64,000 bases of DNA from Luteolibacter luteus (GTDB taxonomy: Bacteria; Verrucomicrobiota; Verrucomicrobiia; Verrucomicrobiales; Akkermansiaceae), in assembly GCF_012913485.1 (NCBI RefSeq), contig NZ_CP051774.1, positions 4,650,001 to 4,714,000 on the forward strand. The letters run 5' to 3'. The notes below the pieces were generated by a model. The model had not been told where the DNA came from and ran no database searches. It saw only the letters and a list, made by a program, of their open reading frames with translations. Positions within the stretch are counted from its first letter, which is position 1. Each line of letters starts with the position of its first letter. Shown here piece after piece: positions 30,404 to 40,558 of the stretch. The translations under genes were made by a program, and so were the position numbers.

Positions 30404-31930
30404 ATGAAGCCTGCCCTCACCCTCATGCTGGGTTTGCTCGCGATTCTCCCCGCGCGCGCGCATTTCGTTGCCACGCCATTCCCAAAGATCGTCCAGCCGG
30501 GCCTGCCGATGCGCGGCTTGGTCTCTTCCGATCCCCACGCCTTCGTGGTTTACAAGGTGATCGTGCCGGAGGCGACTTCGCGGCTGACCGTTCTCACCAG
30601 CGGCGGGGCGGGGGACGTGGATCTCTTCGTGAGAAAGGGGGCTCATCCTTCCTACAACGGCAACGATGCGGACTTCCGGTCCCGCTACCCCGGGACGCGG
30701 CAACAGATCCGCATCCCGAATCCCGAGCCCGGCGTCTGGTATGTCGGCCTGCAGGCGGATGGCGGTTACGCCGGCTTGCAGCTCAATGTCCAGACGACCC
30801 GGATAAAGGGCGCCATTCCCCAGCCGACTTTCACTCCTCCTCCGGGCATCTATCCCGGCAACGTTCCTTGTGTGGTCAAGGCCAAGACCAAGGGTGCCGT
30901 GATCCGTTACACCACCGATGGCGAAGATCCGACTTCGGGATCCCCGGCCGTCCCCACGTCGGTCCCGATCACCAGTGACACCACGGTGAAGGCCCGCGCT
31001 TACACTTCCACGGGACAGGAAGGCCCGGTAGGCGAGGCGATCTATCAAATCCGCCCGGCCGGGGATGTGATCGATCTGGAGAACACCCGCAGTATTTCCC
31101 ATCTGGCTTCGCTGAAGGGCGGCAGGCACATCTTTCGTGTCACGGTGGGCGCGGGAGAGCGTCTCAGCGTGCATACGGAAGGCGGGGTAGGAAAATCAAT
31201 GATCTCCGTGCTCCACGGTGAGGTGCCTCCGGCGGGCAAGCCGGTGAAAGGCGAGCCGACCGTGCGGAGCGCCACTCGTGTGGTGATCCCGGAAACCACC
31301 GCAGGTGACTACTACATCGCGCTGGATGCTACTGCGGCCTTCTCTGGCAAGACCCTGATGGCTGCGGTGGCCGGTGACGGCCCGGACCTGATGCCGTGGG
31401 CGGATGCCTTGCGCCCCTACGTCAGCACCGAGGAATTTTCCGAGCTTTCCTGCGAGGTGCAGGAAGGCCTGATCGGTGCCGGTGAGCGGAGGCTGCTGCG
31501 CTACAATACCGAGGTCCGGAATATCGGCGCGCAGGACATCGTGATGCCAGATCCCGAGGGCAATCCCTTCTTTGAATACCACGAGTGCCACGGGCACTAT
31601 CACTTCAAGGGCTTCGCCGCCTCCCGCCTGCTCGATCTCGAGGGCAATGAGCTCCGCAGCGGTCGCAAGGTGAGCTTCTGCCTGCTCGACAACATCCGCT
31701 GGGACAAGGGGGCTGTTACCCGCAAGCGCTTCAACTGTGCCGCCCAAGGCATCCAGGCCGGTTGGGGGGATGTCTACGACAGCGGCCTGCCCGGCCAGTG
31801 GATCGAAATCGGCGACCTTCCGGCGGGTGACTACCAGCTCGAGCTGATCGTGAATCCGGACGGCATCCTGCCGGAATTCAACTACGAGAACAATGTGGTG
31901 CGGATCCCGGTGACGATCCCGGAGGAGTGA
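30404..31930 (+). CDS. Secreted bacterial lysyl oxidase with PPC and chitobiase-type domains
   Basis: 508 aa with a signal peptide (about 1-20, LAILPARAH). Domains in order: a PPC-like beta-sandwich (about 45-130, DVDLFVRKGAHPSYN), a CHB_HEX_C-type module (about 140-220, IRYTTDGEDPTSGSP), a second PPC-like domain (about 225-325), and a lysyl-oxidase domain (about 330-508). The last keeps the copper ligands (YHECHGHYHFKGF), the conserved FCLLDN segment and the end pattern PEFNYENNVVRI. LOX oxidises peptidyl lysine to aldehyde; in bacteria its target is not settled. It lies between sufS and sufE without evident functional link. Confidence 0.88.
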   Translation: MKPALTLMLGLLAILPARAHFVATPFPKIVQPGLPMRGLVSSDPHAFVVYKVIVPEATSRLTVLTSGGAGDVDLFVRKGAHPSYNGNDADFRSRYPGTRQQIRIPNPEPGVWYVGLQADGGYAGLQLNVQTTRIKGAIPQPTFTPPPGIYPGNVPCVVKAKTKGAVIRYTTDGEDPTSGSPAVPTSVPITSDTTVKARAYTSTGQEGPVGEAIYQIRPAGDVIDLENTRSISHLASLKGGRHIFRVTVGAGERLSVHTEGGVGKSMISVLHGEVPPAGKPVKGEPTVRSATRVVIPETTAGDYYIALDATAAFSGKTLMAAVAGDGPDLMPWADALRPYVSTEEFSELSCEVQEGLIGAGERRLLRYNTEVRNIGAQDIVMPDPEGNPFFEYHECHGHYHFKGFAASRLLDLEGNELRSGRKVSFCLLDNIRWDKGAVTRKRFNCAAQGIQAGWGDVYDSGLPGQWIEIGDLPAGDYQLELIVNPDGILPEFNYENNVVRIPVTIPEE

Positions 31931-31996
31931 GCGTTTTCCCGCCGCCGGGACTTTCCGCGTGCATTCCGCCCGGAGCCGCCGTTCCCTGTGGGCGCG

Positions 31997-32413
31997 ATGA
32001 GCATCGCCGACAAACAGCAGGAGATTCTTGAGGAACTGTCCTTTTTCCCGGACTGGCAGGAGCGTTACGAGTATGTGATCGGTCTCGGCCGCAAGCTCCC
32101 GGCGATGGCGGAGGAGCTCAAGACGGCCGAACGGCTGATCAAGGGCTGCCAGTCGCAGGTTTGGCTGGAGGCACGCAGTGAGGGCGGAAAGGTGCGCTAT
32201 CTGGCGGATTCCGACTCGGTGATTACCAAGGGGATGATCGCTCTGTTCGTCCGCGTCCTCGACGACGAGACTCCGGATTCGATCCTCTCTGCGGACCTCT
32301 CCTTCATCGACAAAACCGGCCTGAAAGAGCACCTCGCCCCGACCCGGGCGAATGCGCTGAATCTGATGGCCACCCAGATGAAGCAGCGGGCGCTGGAATT
32401 CAGTGCTGCCTGA
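31997..32413 (+). CDS. sufE: Sulfur acceptor protein SufE
   Basis: 138 aa from the ATG at 31997; a GTG three codons earlier is an alternative start. The family pattern is clear: LSFFPDWQERYEYVIGLGRK, then LIKGCQSQVWL with the sulfur-accepting Cys, and the C-terminal helix RANALNLMATQMKQRA. SufE receives the persulfide from SufS (encoded at 29123-30343) and passes it to the scaffold. Confidence 0.93.
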   Translation: MSIADKQQEILEELSFFPDWQERYEYVIGLGRKLPAMAEELKTAERLIKGCQSQVWLEARSEGGKVRYLADSDSVITKGMIALFVRVLDDETPDSILSADLSFIDKTGLKEHLAPTRANALNLMATQMKQRALEFSAA

Positions 32414-32502
32414 GAAAAGGCGGCAATTGGGAAATCCGTAGGGGATTCCATTACCATTTCCCCTTGCGCAGCCCCGTGGGTTAGGGGCCATGATGCGTGG
32501 GC

Positions 32503-33408
32503 ATGGCTGGTGGGAGTTTGCTTACCCTGTTGGATGATATCGCGTCGATCCTCGACGACGTGTCGGTGATGACGAAAACCGCCGCGTCGAAGACGGCGGG
32601 TGTGCTGGGGGATGACCTTGCCCTGAACGCACAACAGGTCAGCGGGGTGGTGGCGAAGCGGGAGCTTCCCGTGGTCTGGTCCGTGGCGAAGGGATCCTTC
32701 GTCAACAAGCTGATCCTTGTTCCGGCAGCGCTGGTGATCAGCGCATTCGCACCGTGGCTCGTTTCGCCCCTGCTGATGGTAGGTGGCCTTTACCTCTGCT
32801 TCGAGGGTGTCGAGAAGCTGGCTCATCAATTCCTCCACAAGCACGAGAAGACTCCGGAAGAAGCGAAGCAGGACCTGACCGCTCCAAAGGAAGGCGAACT
32901 CGACGAGAAGGCGAAGATCAAGGGCGCCGTCCGCACTGACTTCGTGCTCTCTGCCGAGATCATTGCCATCACGCTCGGTGTGGTGGCGACGAAGCCCTTC
33001 CCGACCCAGGTGATGACGCTCTCCCTGATCGCGATCATCATGACCGTGGGTGTCTACGGCCTGGTGGCCGGCATCGTGAAGCTGGATGACCTCGGCCTCT
33101 ATCTGAGCCAGCGTGGCTCCGCTGCGGCGCAAGGCTGCGGCAAGGCAATCCTGTGGGCGGCGCCTTTCCTGATGAAACTCCTCTCGGTGCTGGGCACTGC
33201 CGCGATGTTCCTGGTGGGGGGTGGCATCGTGACACACGGCATCCCGGTGGTTCATCATTGGATCGAGCATGTCGGCCATGGTGCCGGGGCCGTCGGTGGT
33301 GCGATCATTCCTGCGCTTCTCAACGGCATCTTTGGCGTGGTGGCCGGTTCCTTGGTTCTGCTGCTGGTCTCGGGCTTTAAGAAGCTCCGCGGCGGAAAAG
33401 CCCACTGA
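32503..33408 (+). CDS. DUF808 family inner-membrane protein (YedI-like)
   Basis: 301 aa from the ATG at 32503, matching the E. coli YedI start ([13 protein letters not shown]); a GTG two codons earlier is less likely. About 6-7 TM helices are visible, with the family stretches [20 protein letters not shown] and [20 protein letters not shown]. Function is unknown. The TerC gene follows 35 nt downstream, probably cotranscribed. Confidence 0.9.
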   Translation: MAGGSLLTLLDDIASILDDVSVMTKTAASKTAGVLGDDLALNAQQVSGVVAKRELPVVWSVAKGSFVNKLILVPAALVISAFAPWLVSPLLMVGGLYLCFEGVEKLAHQFLHKHEKTPEEAKQDLTAPKEGELDEKAKIKGAVRTDFVLSAEIIAITLGVVATKPFPTQVMTLSLIAIIMTVGVYGLVAGIVKLDDLGLYLSQRGSAAAQGCGKAILWAAPFLMKLLSVLGTAAMFLVGGGIVTHGIPVVHHWIEHVGHGAGAVGGAIIPALLNGIFGVVAGSLVLLLVSGFKKLRGGKAH

Positions 33409-33443
33409 TTCTATTTTCTCCTTAGCGATACGTCCTCCCCTGA

Positions 33444-34268
33444 ATGATTGCCTCGATCCTTGATTTCACCTGGTTTGCCGATCCCAACGCCTGGGCTGCA
33501 TTGTTCACGCTGACGCTGCTCGAGATCGTTCTCGGTATCGACAACATCGTCTTCATCTCGATTCTGGTGGACCGTCTGCCGGTAGAGCATCGCAAGCGGG
33601 CGCGCTTGATCGGCCTGGGGCTCGCGATGGTGATGCGTCTGCTGCTGCTCTTCACCCTGAAGTGGATCATGGGACTCGTCGACCCGGTCTTCCACATTCC
33701 GATCCATCCGGCGCTGCACGATGCGATGTATAGCGATGAGGTGGTGAAGAAGCTTCAGGCCGCCGGCGGCGCGCTGGGCATATCGGTGAAGGACCTCATC
33801 CTGCTGGGTGGCGGTTTCTTCCTGATCTGGAAGTCCACGAAGGAGATCCATCACAAGCTGGAAGGGCATGAGGAAGAAGGGCACAAGGCAAAGGCAGTGG
33901 CCACCTTCGGTGCGGTGCTGGTCCAGATCGCGATGATCGATATCATCTTCTCGCTGGATTCCGTGATTACCGCGGTGGGCATGGCCAAGAACCTCTCGGT
34001 GATGGCCTTGGCGGTCGTCATCTCGGTATTGGTGATGATGGTTTCTTCCGGTGCCATCAGCGCTTATGTGTCAAAGCATCCTTCCGTGAAGATGCTGGCG
34101 CTCTCCTTCCTGATCCTGATCGGCACCGCGCTGATGGCGGAGGGCCTGCACTTCCACATCCCGAAGGGCTACATCTACTTCGCCATGGCCTTCTCCCTCG
34201 GCGTGGAGATGCTGAATCTCAAGCTTCGTTCCAAGGGCACCGTCGCGCAGCAAATCGTAGGCGAGTAG
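33444..34268 (+). CDS. TerC-family integral membrane protein
   Basis: 274 aa with about 7-8 TM helices. The TerC marks are LLEIVLGIDNIVFISIL with its membrane Asp/Asn, DRLPVEHRKRARLIGLGLAM, and the repeated second half with IDIIFSLDSVITAVGM. The central loop (HHKLEGHEEEGHKAKA) is rich in His and Glu. TerC proteins are linked to manganese or calcium export and to loading metal on exported proteins. No yybP-ykoY riboswitch fits in the 35-nt gap upstream. Confidence 0.92.
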   Translation: MIASILDFTWFADPNAWAALFTLTLLEIVLGIDNIVFISILVDRLPVEHRKRARLIGLGLAMVMRLLLLFTLKWIMGLVDPVFHIPIHPALHDAMYSDEVVKKLQAAGGALGISVKDLILLGGGFFLIWKSTKEIHHKLEGHEEEGHKAKAVATFGAVLVQIAMIDIIFSLDSVITAVGMAKNLSVMALAVVISVLVMMVSSGAISAYVSKHPSVKMLALSFLILIGTALMAEGLHFHIPKGYIYFAMAFSLGVEMLNLKLRSKGTVAQQIVGE

Positions 34269-34353
34269 GGAGGGGGGGCGACTCCTTCATGAATTCCGAG
34301 TGAAACGGAGCCCGGAAAAGCCCGCGGTGATCTCCGGTTCGCGAGCCTGTTTC

Positions 34354-34400
34354 GCCTGTTAATAGCTGGAAAATTAACAGGCACCGGTCTGATCCAGCCG
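34354..34400. repeat. Palindromic intergenic repeat, copy 2 (diverged)
   Basis: Perfect arms GCCTGTTAAT (34354-34363) and ATTAACAGGC (34373-34382), then ACCGG as in the copy at 58905. It lies in the 280-bp gap after terC, which otherwise contains only one more hairpin. Confidence 0.75.
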
Positions 34401-34460
34401 GCGGATGCAACTGGATTGCCCGCCGGGAAATCTGAGAAAAGGAAGGATCGATCGAAGGCA

Positions 34461-34483
34461 CTTGTGCGGGAGTTTTGCACAAG
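34461..34483. other. Inverted repeat CTTGTGC / GCACAAG
   Basis: Seven-bp arms with a 9-nt spacer between terC and the convergent small membrane-protein gene. There is no T tract on either side; it could be an mRNA 3' hairpin or an operator-like site. Confidence 0.35.
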
Positions 34484-34548
34484 CAGGGGCTGATTTTCTA
34501 CTGCCAGCCACGGGCTATTTTGGGAGGTCTCGGCGGGCTGTAAACCGA

Positions 34549-35007
34549 TCACGGGCGTCGCATGATCGGGCCTGGCGTGTACGTTTCGTGAATTCGCGGA
34601 GGAACCGGCAATAGCAGCAAATCTCCTCCGTCTTCGACGAAGCGCATGTAGCGCTCTTCCTGGTGTTCCCCAGTCAGGTAGAGGTTCCAATCATCCCGTT
34701 TCCATTTCCCGAAGGTTTGACCGTCCCGCGTGGAGAGCATGAAAGTGGAATCGGTCTTCAGATCGATTCCATAGCCATCACCGTTCCAGAGTCCGAGAAC
34801 CGCAGCATCCGATTCGATCCGCGGATTCCACTCATCGATGCCGGGGGAAAGGGCCGCAAGACCCAGCCAGGCAAGCCACGGTCCTGCGGTCAGGCCCAAG
34901 CCGACGAGCTTGCGCTTCCGAGATCTCCGCCAGAAGCCGGAGACAACGGCGCTCATGCCTATGGCGGAGCATAGAATCGAGGCCGCAACAGGAAGGAGAT
35001 ATTCCAC
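34549..35007 (-). CDS. Small membrane protein of unknown function
   Basis: 152 aa. Two hydrophobic segments (about residues 4-24 and 34-54) separated by a basic RRSRKRK loop form a helical hairpin, followed by an about 95-residue soluble domain with a beta-strand pattern (GLWNGDGYGIDLKTDSTFML, WNLYLTGEHQEERYMRF). The domain recalls small lipocalin-like or bacterial lipid-binding folds, but I cannot assign it. It lies downstream of rpoD, separated by a terminator. Confidence 0.65.
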   Translation of the reverse strand: MEYLLPVAASILCSAIGMSAVVSGFWRRSRKRKLVGLGLTAGPWLAWLGLAALSPGIDEWNPRIESDAAVLGLWNGDGYGIDLKTDSTFMLSTRDGQTFGKWKRDDWNLYLTGEHQEERYMRFVEDGGDLLLLPVPPRIHETYTPGPIMRRP

Positions 35008-35058
35008 GGCGGCTCCTTAGCTCCTGCCCCCGTTCTCTAAAAGCCGGATCAGTCAAAC

Positions 35059-35090
35059 AAAAAGCCGGTCCCTTGCGGAACCGGCTCTTT
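35059..35090 (-). terminator. Rho-independent terminator of rpoD
   Basis: On the minus strand, AGCCGGT / ACCGGCT arms around a 10-nt loop are followed by TTTTTGTTT, 12 nt after the rpoD stop. Confidence 0.85.
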
Positions 35091-35102
35091 TGAAAAGGGA
35101 AC

Positions 35103-37118
35103 TTAGGCTCCCGGCAGCTCGATGAAACCTTCGAGCTTCCGGATACGGGTGGGGTGGCGCATCTTGCGGAGCGCCTTCGCCTCGATCTGGCGGATACGCT
35201 CGCGAGTCACTTGGAACTGGCGGCCCACTTCTTCCAGCGTGCGGCTGTAGCCGTCCTTGAGGCCAAAGCGCTGCTCCAGCACCTCGCGCTCGCGCTCGGT
35301 GAGGGTATCGAGGACGTCCTTGATCTTGTCCTTCAGCATGGAGAAGCCTGCTTCTTCCATCGGGTTGTCCGCGGACTTGTCCTCGATGAAGTCACCGAAG
35401 GAGGTGTCGTCGGAATCGCCCACTGGAGCCTGCAGCGAGATCGGCTGCTGGGCCATCTTGAGCACGGCGCGGACACGCTCCACGGGAAGGTGGATTTCTT
35501 CGGCGATTTCTTCCGGGGAAGGTTCGCGGCCGTATTCCTGCACCAACTGCTTCTGCACGCGCATCAGCTTGTTGATCGTTTCGATCATGTGCACCGGGAT
35601 ACGGATGGTGCGGGCCTGATCGGCGATCGAGCGGGTGATGGCCTGGCGAATCCACCAGGTGGCGTAGGTCGAGAACTTGTAGCCGCGGCGGTATTCGAAT
35701 TTCTCCACCGCCTTCATCAGGCCCATGTTGCCTTCCTGGATCAGGTCGAGGAAGGAGAGACCGCGGTTGGTGTATTTCTTTGCGATCGAGATCACGAGGC
35801 GAAGGTTCGCCTCCACCATCTCGGTTTTCGCCTTGAGAGCTTCCTTCAGCCAGTGGCGGAGGTTCTTGTTCGTTTCGTCGAACTGCTCCACTTCATGCCA
35901 GCAGCGCTGCTGGATCTCGCGGAGCTTGGTCACGAACTCCTTGTCCTCCGGGTCGGCCTGCACCTTGCGGCCGTACTTCCAGAACTTCTGCTGGTAGTCT
36001 TCCACTTGTTCGCAGAAGTCCTCCACCACCTTCTGCTTGAAGTAGAAGCGGGTGTAGAGGCGGTGCAGGGTTTGGAGATTCTTTGCGAACTGGTCTTCCA
36101 GCTTCTTTTTGCCGCGCGGATTCTTCGCGGACATCTGGCGGAAGAGATCGTCGTTCTCCTCGTGGAGCTGCTTCAGCTGTTCGCACTGCTTCGGCAGGAT
36201 CTTCATGTAGCGCTCGCGGCTCTCGATCTTCTTGTCGAGGATCACGCGGTCGAAGCGCTCCTTGCCCTTCAGGAGCTTGTCGGCGAGGTCGAGGTAGCAT
36301 TCGGCGGTGAAGCCGAAGAGGTGAAGCTGCTTGGCCACCTCGATCTCGGCATCCTCGATGCGCTTGGAAATTTCGACTTCCTGCTCGCGGGTCAGGAGCG
36401 GGACCTGACCCATCTGCTTGAGATACATGCGGACCGGGTCGTCGAGGATATCGAGCTTCTGGTCCTTGGAGTCATCGACGTCATCGGCGTCGTCGTCGCG
36501 CTTCTTGTCCTTGTAGCGGTCGACCTCGGAGGCATCGATGATGTCGAACTCCATGTTGCGGAGACGCTCCATGATCGCCTCCACGTCCGCCGGTTCGACG
36601 AGGTCGTTCGGCAGGATTTCGTTGATGTCGTCGTAGGTGAGGTACTCCTGCTCCTTGGCCAGCTTGATCAGCTCGCGGATCTTTTCCTGGATCTCCGGAG
36701 TGTCGATACGCGGCTTTTCGCCATCCGCGCGGGCCGGGGCCTCGGCGGTGACAGGGGTGGCTGCCTCGATCTTCTTTTCGGCGACGGCCGACTTCGACTT
36801 TTCGGCCTTGGCTGGGGCTGCCTTCTCGGGAGCTTTGGCGGCGGGCTTGTCCTGCTTTTCCACCTTGGCGGGGGCGGCTGCCTTCGGCGCGGGCTTGGCT
36901 GGGGCTGCCTTAGGGACCGGCTTGGCCGGTGCCTTTGGGGCGGGCTTCTTTGCGACCGGAGCGGGCTTCGCCTTGGAGGCGGCCTTCGGCTCAGGTTTCG
37001 CAGCCTTCGTGGCTTTGGCCGGGGCTGGCTTTTTCGCGGGCGCGGGTTTGGAACCCGTCTTAGACGTCGGCTTGGAAGCCTTCGATTTGGCAGCGGCAGC
37101 AGCTTTCTTGGTGGACAT
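35103..37118 (-). CDS. rpoD: Primary RNA polymerase sigma factor (sigma-70)
   Basis: 671 aa from the ATG at 37118. The frame continues to an ATG at 37163, but a TATAAT box overlaps that codon, so the shorter start is preferred. Residues 1-110 are a low-complexity Ala/Lys/Pro head. Region 1.1 follows, then 1.2 ([20 protein letters not shown]), a non-conserved region, region 2 ([50 protein letters not shown]), region 3, and region 4 ([35 protein letters not shown]). It directs transcription of housekeeping genes. dnaG is directly upstream on the same strand, a rearranged form of the dnaG-rpoD pairing known from many bacteria. Confidence 0.96.
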   Translation of the reverse strand: MSTKKAAAAAKSKASKPTSKTGSKPAPAKKPAPAKATKAAKPEPKAASKAKPAPVAKKPAPKAPAKPVPKAAPAKPAPKAAAPAKVEKQDKPAAKAPEKAAPAKAEKSKSAVAEKKIEAATPVTAEAPARADGEKPRIDTPEIQEKIRELIKLAKEQEYLTYDDINEILPNDLVEPADVEAIMERLRNMEFDIIDASEVDRYKDKKRDDDADDVDDSKDQKLDILDDPVRMYLKQMGQVPLLTREQEVEISKRIEDAEIEVAKQLHLFGFTAECYLDLADKLLKGKERFDRVILDKKIESRERYMKILPKQCEQLKQLHEENDDLFRQMSAKNPRGKKKLEDQFAKNLQTLHRLYTRFYFKQKVVEDFCEQVEDYQQKFWKYGRKVQADPEDKEFVTKLREIQQRCWHEVEQFDETNKNLRHWLKEALKAKTEMVEANLRLVISIAKKYTNRGLSFLDLIQEGNMGLMKAVEKFEYRRGYKFSTYATWWIRQAITRSIADQARTIRIPVHMIETINKLMRVQKQLVQEYGREPSPEEIAEEIHLPVERVRAVLKMAQQPISLQAPVGDSDDTSFGDFIEDKSADNPMEEAGFSMLKDKIKDVLDTLTEREREVLEQRFGLKDGYSRTLEEVGRQFQVTRERIRQIEAKALRKMRHPTRIRKLEGFIELPGA

Positions 37119-37161
37119 GGACAGCGAAGAGATGAAGGGGAATTTCAGGCAAAATTCTCCC

Positions 37162-37190
37162 ATTATAGCGCAAGCAGACCTAGGTCCGAA
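37162..37190 (-). promoter_or_regulatory. Candidate rpoD promoter
   Basis: A perfect TATAAT (37162-37167, minus) with a 17-bp spacer to TTCGGA (37185-37190, weak -35). Transcription would begin near 37155, about 37 nt before the chosen rpoD start and downstream of dnaG's coding end, so rpoD could be transcribed apart from dnaG. Confidence 0.5.
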
Positions 37191-37224
37191 GCGGGCGGGA
37201 ATATTCGGGGCGCTTCCGGTACCG

Positions 37225-39141
37225 TCAAGGATTGTTTTCTGGCTTTGAAAATGAACGGCTTCCGCGCGGAAAAGGTGGCTTCTGGGCTTTCCTCACGGGA
37301 GCGAATCGATCGTTGTAAATATAGCGTTGGTCCAAGCCTTTCAACAACTCTGCAACCTCTTTTGCTTCATGGAGGAGACGGAACATCTCGTCCGAGGGAA
37401 GGTCCGACCGGCCAAGCTGGCCCTTGATCGCCAGATCCCGGCGGTAAAGGGCTTTGGCGCTCAGGTGAGCCAGTGCTTCGTCGGCCGCGCCGAGAGAATT
37501 CTCTGGCGGGTCATGATGGAAGGTCGGGTCTGTATGAAGCGCTAGGCGCTGCTCTTCCGGCAGGCTAGAAATGAAGCTGTTTACCGCCACATGGGAGCCG
37601 GGATCCGGCCGCTGTGAGAGGATCGCCTCAAGCAAAGGGATACCCTCGATGTGATCCGCTGCCTCGTGGATGGCCTCGAATTGCTCGCCGATGCGTTCCT
37701 GCGCCGCGGGAGAGTGGAGGGCCAGGCTGCAAAGGTAGCCGACCACGGGATCCAGCGCGATCGGCTCTGCGACGAATGGGGCGGGTTCGGACTCGGCGTT
37801 CGACACTCGCTCACTGCGCGCCGCCGGCTTGTTCCTAGCGAAGCGGATCTCCTTCGCCACCGCTTCCCGCAACTCTGGCACCCCGATACGCAAGCGGGTG
37901 GCCACCCGGTTGATCATGTCCTCGCGCATCACGGCATCCGGCACCAAGCGTAACAGGTCGGCGCATTTCTTCGCACAGGCCATCCGTGATTGGACATCTG
38001 TCAGGCCCTTTTCCCCGGTCTCGCGGTCGATCAGGAACTCGAAGAAATCCATCGCCTTTGCCAAGCTCTCGCGAAAGGCGTCCGGCCCGTGCTTGCGCAT
38101 GTAGGAATCCGGGTCTTCACCTACGGGCATCTTCACTACCCGCACCGGCAGTCCTTCCGGTGCCAGAACGCGGAAGCCCTTCTCGGTGGCATCCATCCCC
38201 GCTTTGTCGGCATCGTAACACAGTACAGCACTCTTCGCGTAGCGCCGCAGCAGCTTGGCGTGCTGCTCGGTCAGCGCGGTGCCAAGGGAAGCCACTGCAT
38301 GGCTGATGCCCTGTTCATGGCAACAGATCACGTCAAGCTGGCCCTCGCAGATCAGCACGGAGTTTTGGGCCATGATCTCCTTGCGCGCCTTCTCCAGCGC
38401 GAAGAGCACGTTGGATTTCTTGAACACCACCGTTTCCGGCGAGTTGATGTATTTCCCGCCTGTCTGGTCGTCACGGATATGTCTGCCGGAGAAACCGATG
38501 ACATCTCCGTGATCATTGCGGATCGGGAACATCAGCCGGTCCATGAAGCGGACGTAGATGCCGCCGCGCTCCTTCTGCACAAAGAATCCCGCATCCACCA
38601 TCTCCCGGCCGCTGAACTTCATCTGCCGCACCCAGTCCTTGAAGATGTCTTCGCGGTCCGGCATCCAGCCCACCATCCAGCGCTCCGCCATCTCCTTGCC
38701 GAAGCCGCGCGACTTCATATACTCGCGCGCGCCCTGCGCTGCCTTTGTGAAGAGCATCTTGTGGAGGTAAGCCGCGATTTCCCGGTGGATGTCGAGTTGT
38801 CGACCTCGCTGCCGTCTTGCCCGATCTTCCTTCGGATCGTAGGCCTCCTCCTGCACCGTGACCCCGGCCCGGTTGGCCAGTTTCTTGACAGCGTCAAGGA
38901 AGGTCAGGTTTTCGTAGTCCCGCACGAAGGTGATCGCGTCTCCGCCTTTACCGCAGCCGAAACACTTGAAGGTCTGTCGCTGCGGATTGACCTGGAAGGA
39001 GGGGGTTTTCTCGCTGTGGAAAGGGCAAAGAGCCTTATAAACCGAGCCCGCACGCTTCAGATTCAGGTACGACTCGATCACCGACACGATGTCCGTGGCG
39101 GCGAGGATTTTCTCGGTCGTTTCCCGCGAAATCTGGGGCAC
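37225..39141 (-). CDS. dnaG: DNA primase
   Basis: 638 aa, normal for DnaG. The N-terminal zinc domain is at about 38-65 ([12 protein letters not shown] ... [11 protein letters not shown]; the ligands are Cys, His, Cys, Cys), followed by the TOPRIM core with the motif [15 protein letters not shown], the DxD region [14 protein letters not shown] and [17 protein letters not shown]. The C-terminal DnaB-interacting region is divergent, as usual. It makes RNA primers for replication. Followed by rpoD. Confidence 0.96.
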   Translation of the reverse strand: MPQISRETTEKILAATDIVSVIESYLNLKRAGSVYKALCPFHSEKTPSFQVNPQRQTFKCFGCGKGGDAITFVRDYENLTFLDAVKKLANRAGVTVQEEAYDPKEDRARRQRGRQLDIHREIAAYLHKMLFTKAAQGAREYMKSRGFGKEMAERWMVGWMPDREDIFKDWVRQMKFSGREMVDAGFFVQKERGGIYVRFMDRLMFPIRNDHGDVIGFSGRHIRDDQTGGKYINSPETVVFKKSNVLFALEKARKEIMAQNSVLICEGQLDVICCHEQGISHAVASLGTALTEQHAKLLRRYAKSAVLCYDADKAGMDATEKGFRVLAPEGLPVRVVKMPVGEDPDSYMRKHGPDAFRESLAKAMDFFEFLIDRETGEKGLTDVQSRMACAKKCADLLRLVPDAVMREDMINRVATRLRIGVPELREAVAKEIRFARNKPAARSERVSNAESEPAPFVAEPIALDPVVGYLCSLALHSPAAQERIGEQFEAIHEAADHIEGIPLLEAILSQRPDPGSHVAVNSFISSLPEEQRLALHTDPTFHHDPPENSLGAADEALAHLSAKALYRRDLAIKGQLGRSDLPSDEMFRLLHEAKEVAELLKGLDQRYIYNDRFAPVRKAQKPPFPRGSRSFSKPENNP

Positions 39142-39277
39142 GCCGGAGTAAAGCGCCGAATGGGGGAAATCAAAAGCGCCGATGCCGAACTTTTCGGATG
39201 CGCAGACGAAAGCCCGGTGCAGTTTCGCTCTATCAGAGGAGGCCGATCACCTCGGTCCTCCGAAACCAAAGAATACC

Positions 39278-39451
39278 ATGAAAGTCGCCCGCAAGAATTC
39301 GAAAGGGGAGACCCGGGAACTGCTGCTGAAGGAGTATTTCCTGAATGCTTACCTGATCGCAGTCCTGAAAAAGGCCGGGGAAGAAGTCGCCCGTTTCTCG
39401 AAGGGGCCGAAGGCCGCTCCTGTCCCGGTAAAGGTTCGCGCGGGTAGCTGA
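39278..39451 (+). CDS. Small basic protein of unknown function
   Basis: 57 aa from the ATG at 39278 (the longer frame from 39182 runs into the dnaG promoter region). The sequence is rich in Lys and has one likely helix (ETRELLLKEYFLNAYLIAVL). No known domain. It is divergent from dnaG. Its reality rests on codon-like composition and a compact, charged product, so it is a tentative call. Confidence 0.5.
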   Translation: MKVARKNSKGETRELLLKEYFLNAYLIAVLKKAGEEVARFSKGPKAAPVPVKVRAGS

Positions 39452-39538
39452 AAATCAGACGCCATTCCCCGGCTGGCGCGCAATTTCCCAATAAATGGGA
39501 GGTTGCGCCGCAGCACGGCTTCGCCTAGCGTTCCAGCA

Positions 39539-40006
39539 ATGGATGACCTCCGGATTTTGAGGTCCGCGCTGGGCTGGCTCGAACTGGGTTTGCCAGAGGA
39601 AGCCCTGTCGGAACTCGCGGGGCTTTCCGCCCGCGACCGGATGCGCAAGCACGCGCTGGAGCTCCGCTTGCTGGCCGAGATGGAGTCCCGCCGCTGGAAT
39701 GCGGCCGCGGACACGGGTCGCCTGCTCTGCATGAAGGAGCCGAAGGAGGCGCGTTTTTTCATCCACGCGGCGTACTGCCTGCATGAAACCGGGGATACTC
39801 TCGCGGCCCGGGACTGGCTCCTCAAGGGGCCCGCCACGCTGATCGAGGATCCCTTGTTTCATTACAATATCGCCTGCTACCTCGCCGTTCTCGGCGACAG
39901 GAAGCGTGCGGAGTCCCACCTCGAGCGTGCTTTCGAGATGGACTCCTCCCTCCGCGAGACGGCGCAGGAGGATACCGATCTGGCGTCGCTCAGGAGGGAG
40001 ATTTGA
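39539..40006 (+). CDS. TPR-type protein
   Basis: 155 aa from the ATG at 39539. The whole chain reads as helical pairs of the tetratricopeptide type: LGWLELGLPEEALSELAGLS, HAAYCLHETGDTLAARDWLL and YNIACYLAVLGDRKRAESHL, with a last helix ending AFEMDSSLRETAQED. Such proteins bind peptides or act as scaffolds; no partner can be named. The next gene starts 10 nt downstream. Confidence 0.8.
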   Translation: MDDLRILRSALGWLELGLPEEALSELAGLSARDRMRKHALELRLLAEMESRRWNAAADTGRLLCMKEPKEARFFIHAAYCLHETGDTLAARDWLLKGPATLIEDPLFHYNIACYLAVLGDRKRAESHLERAFEMDSSLRETAQEDTDLASLRREI

Positions 40007-40016
40007 GAGAGAGGCG

Positions 40017-40472
40017 ATGGCTTGGATTTTTTCTCTCTCGGTGGAATGCGGGACCCTGTCTGCGGCGGAAGCTGTCGCACGACACTTTGAGGGATTCACG
40101 GCGACGCTTGGAAACGGAATCTCCTATCCCTGTCATCCGGGCGTTTTTGAATTCGATGGAGATTGGTGGGCGAAGATTTGTCCCATGAACGTTACGAGGT
40201 CAGGAATCGGAAGCGAGGAGGAGCGGGTCCAGCTTACCGCGATCGCCTTGCTTCTCTATGAAGAGCTCCGGAGTGCCCCTGCTTTCCGATATGCCATTGC
40301 TGGAGTTGAGGCGGAAGCCTTCCGCACGATCCACGAACTGGATCAGAGGGACCTTGAATCGATTGACGGGCTGGTGGTGAGCGAGGGTGTTTGGAAAAAG
40401 CTCAATGGGCCGGATACCATGGAGCAATTTTCCCCGGGCTATCGCTGGCATCCCCTTGTTAGCGCTCGCTGA
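40017..40472 (+). CDS. Protein of unknown function
   Basis: 151 aa from the ATG at 40017, 10 nt after the TPR gene. It appears soluble and of mixed alpha/beta type (MAWIFSLSVECGTLSAAEAV, WWAKICPMNVTRSGIGSEEE). Composition and length resemble small stand-alone proteins that often occur as immunity-type or orphan genes, but no family is recognised. Upstream in-frame ATG at 39906 would overlap the TPR gene and was not used. Confidence 0.6.
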   Translation: MAWIFSLSVECGTLSAAEAVARHFEGFTATLGNGISYPCHPGVFEFDGDWWAKICPMNVTRSGIGSEEERVQLTAIALLLYEELRSAPAFRYAIAGVEAEAFRTIHELDQRDLESIDGLVVSEGVWKKLNGPDTMEQFSPGYRWHPLVSAR

Positions 40473-40558
40473 CGCGCGGCGGATCCGTGGAGTTTTCTCG
40501 GGACGGAGCGATGCTTCCGCAATTGTCTTGAACAGAGCGGGCACCTTCGCGGTTCCAA

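Noticed and set aside
28838-31174. 778-aa minus-strand ORF
   Set aside because: Mirror of the sufS and lysyl-oxidase genes, whose catalytic motifs are intact on the plus strand.
33409-33443. yybP-ykoY manganese riboswitch before terC
   Set aside because: The gap of 35 nt is too short for the element.
35154-37427. 757-aa plus-strand ORF
   Set aside because: Mirror of rpoD; Leu/His/Glu-rich without any motif.
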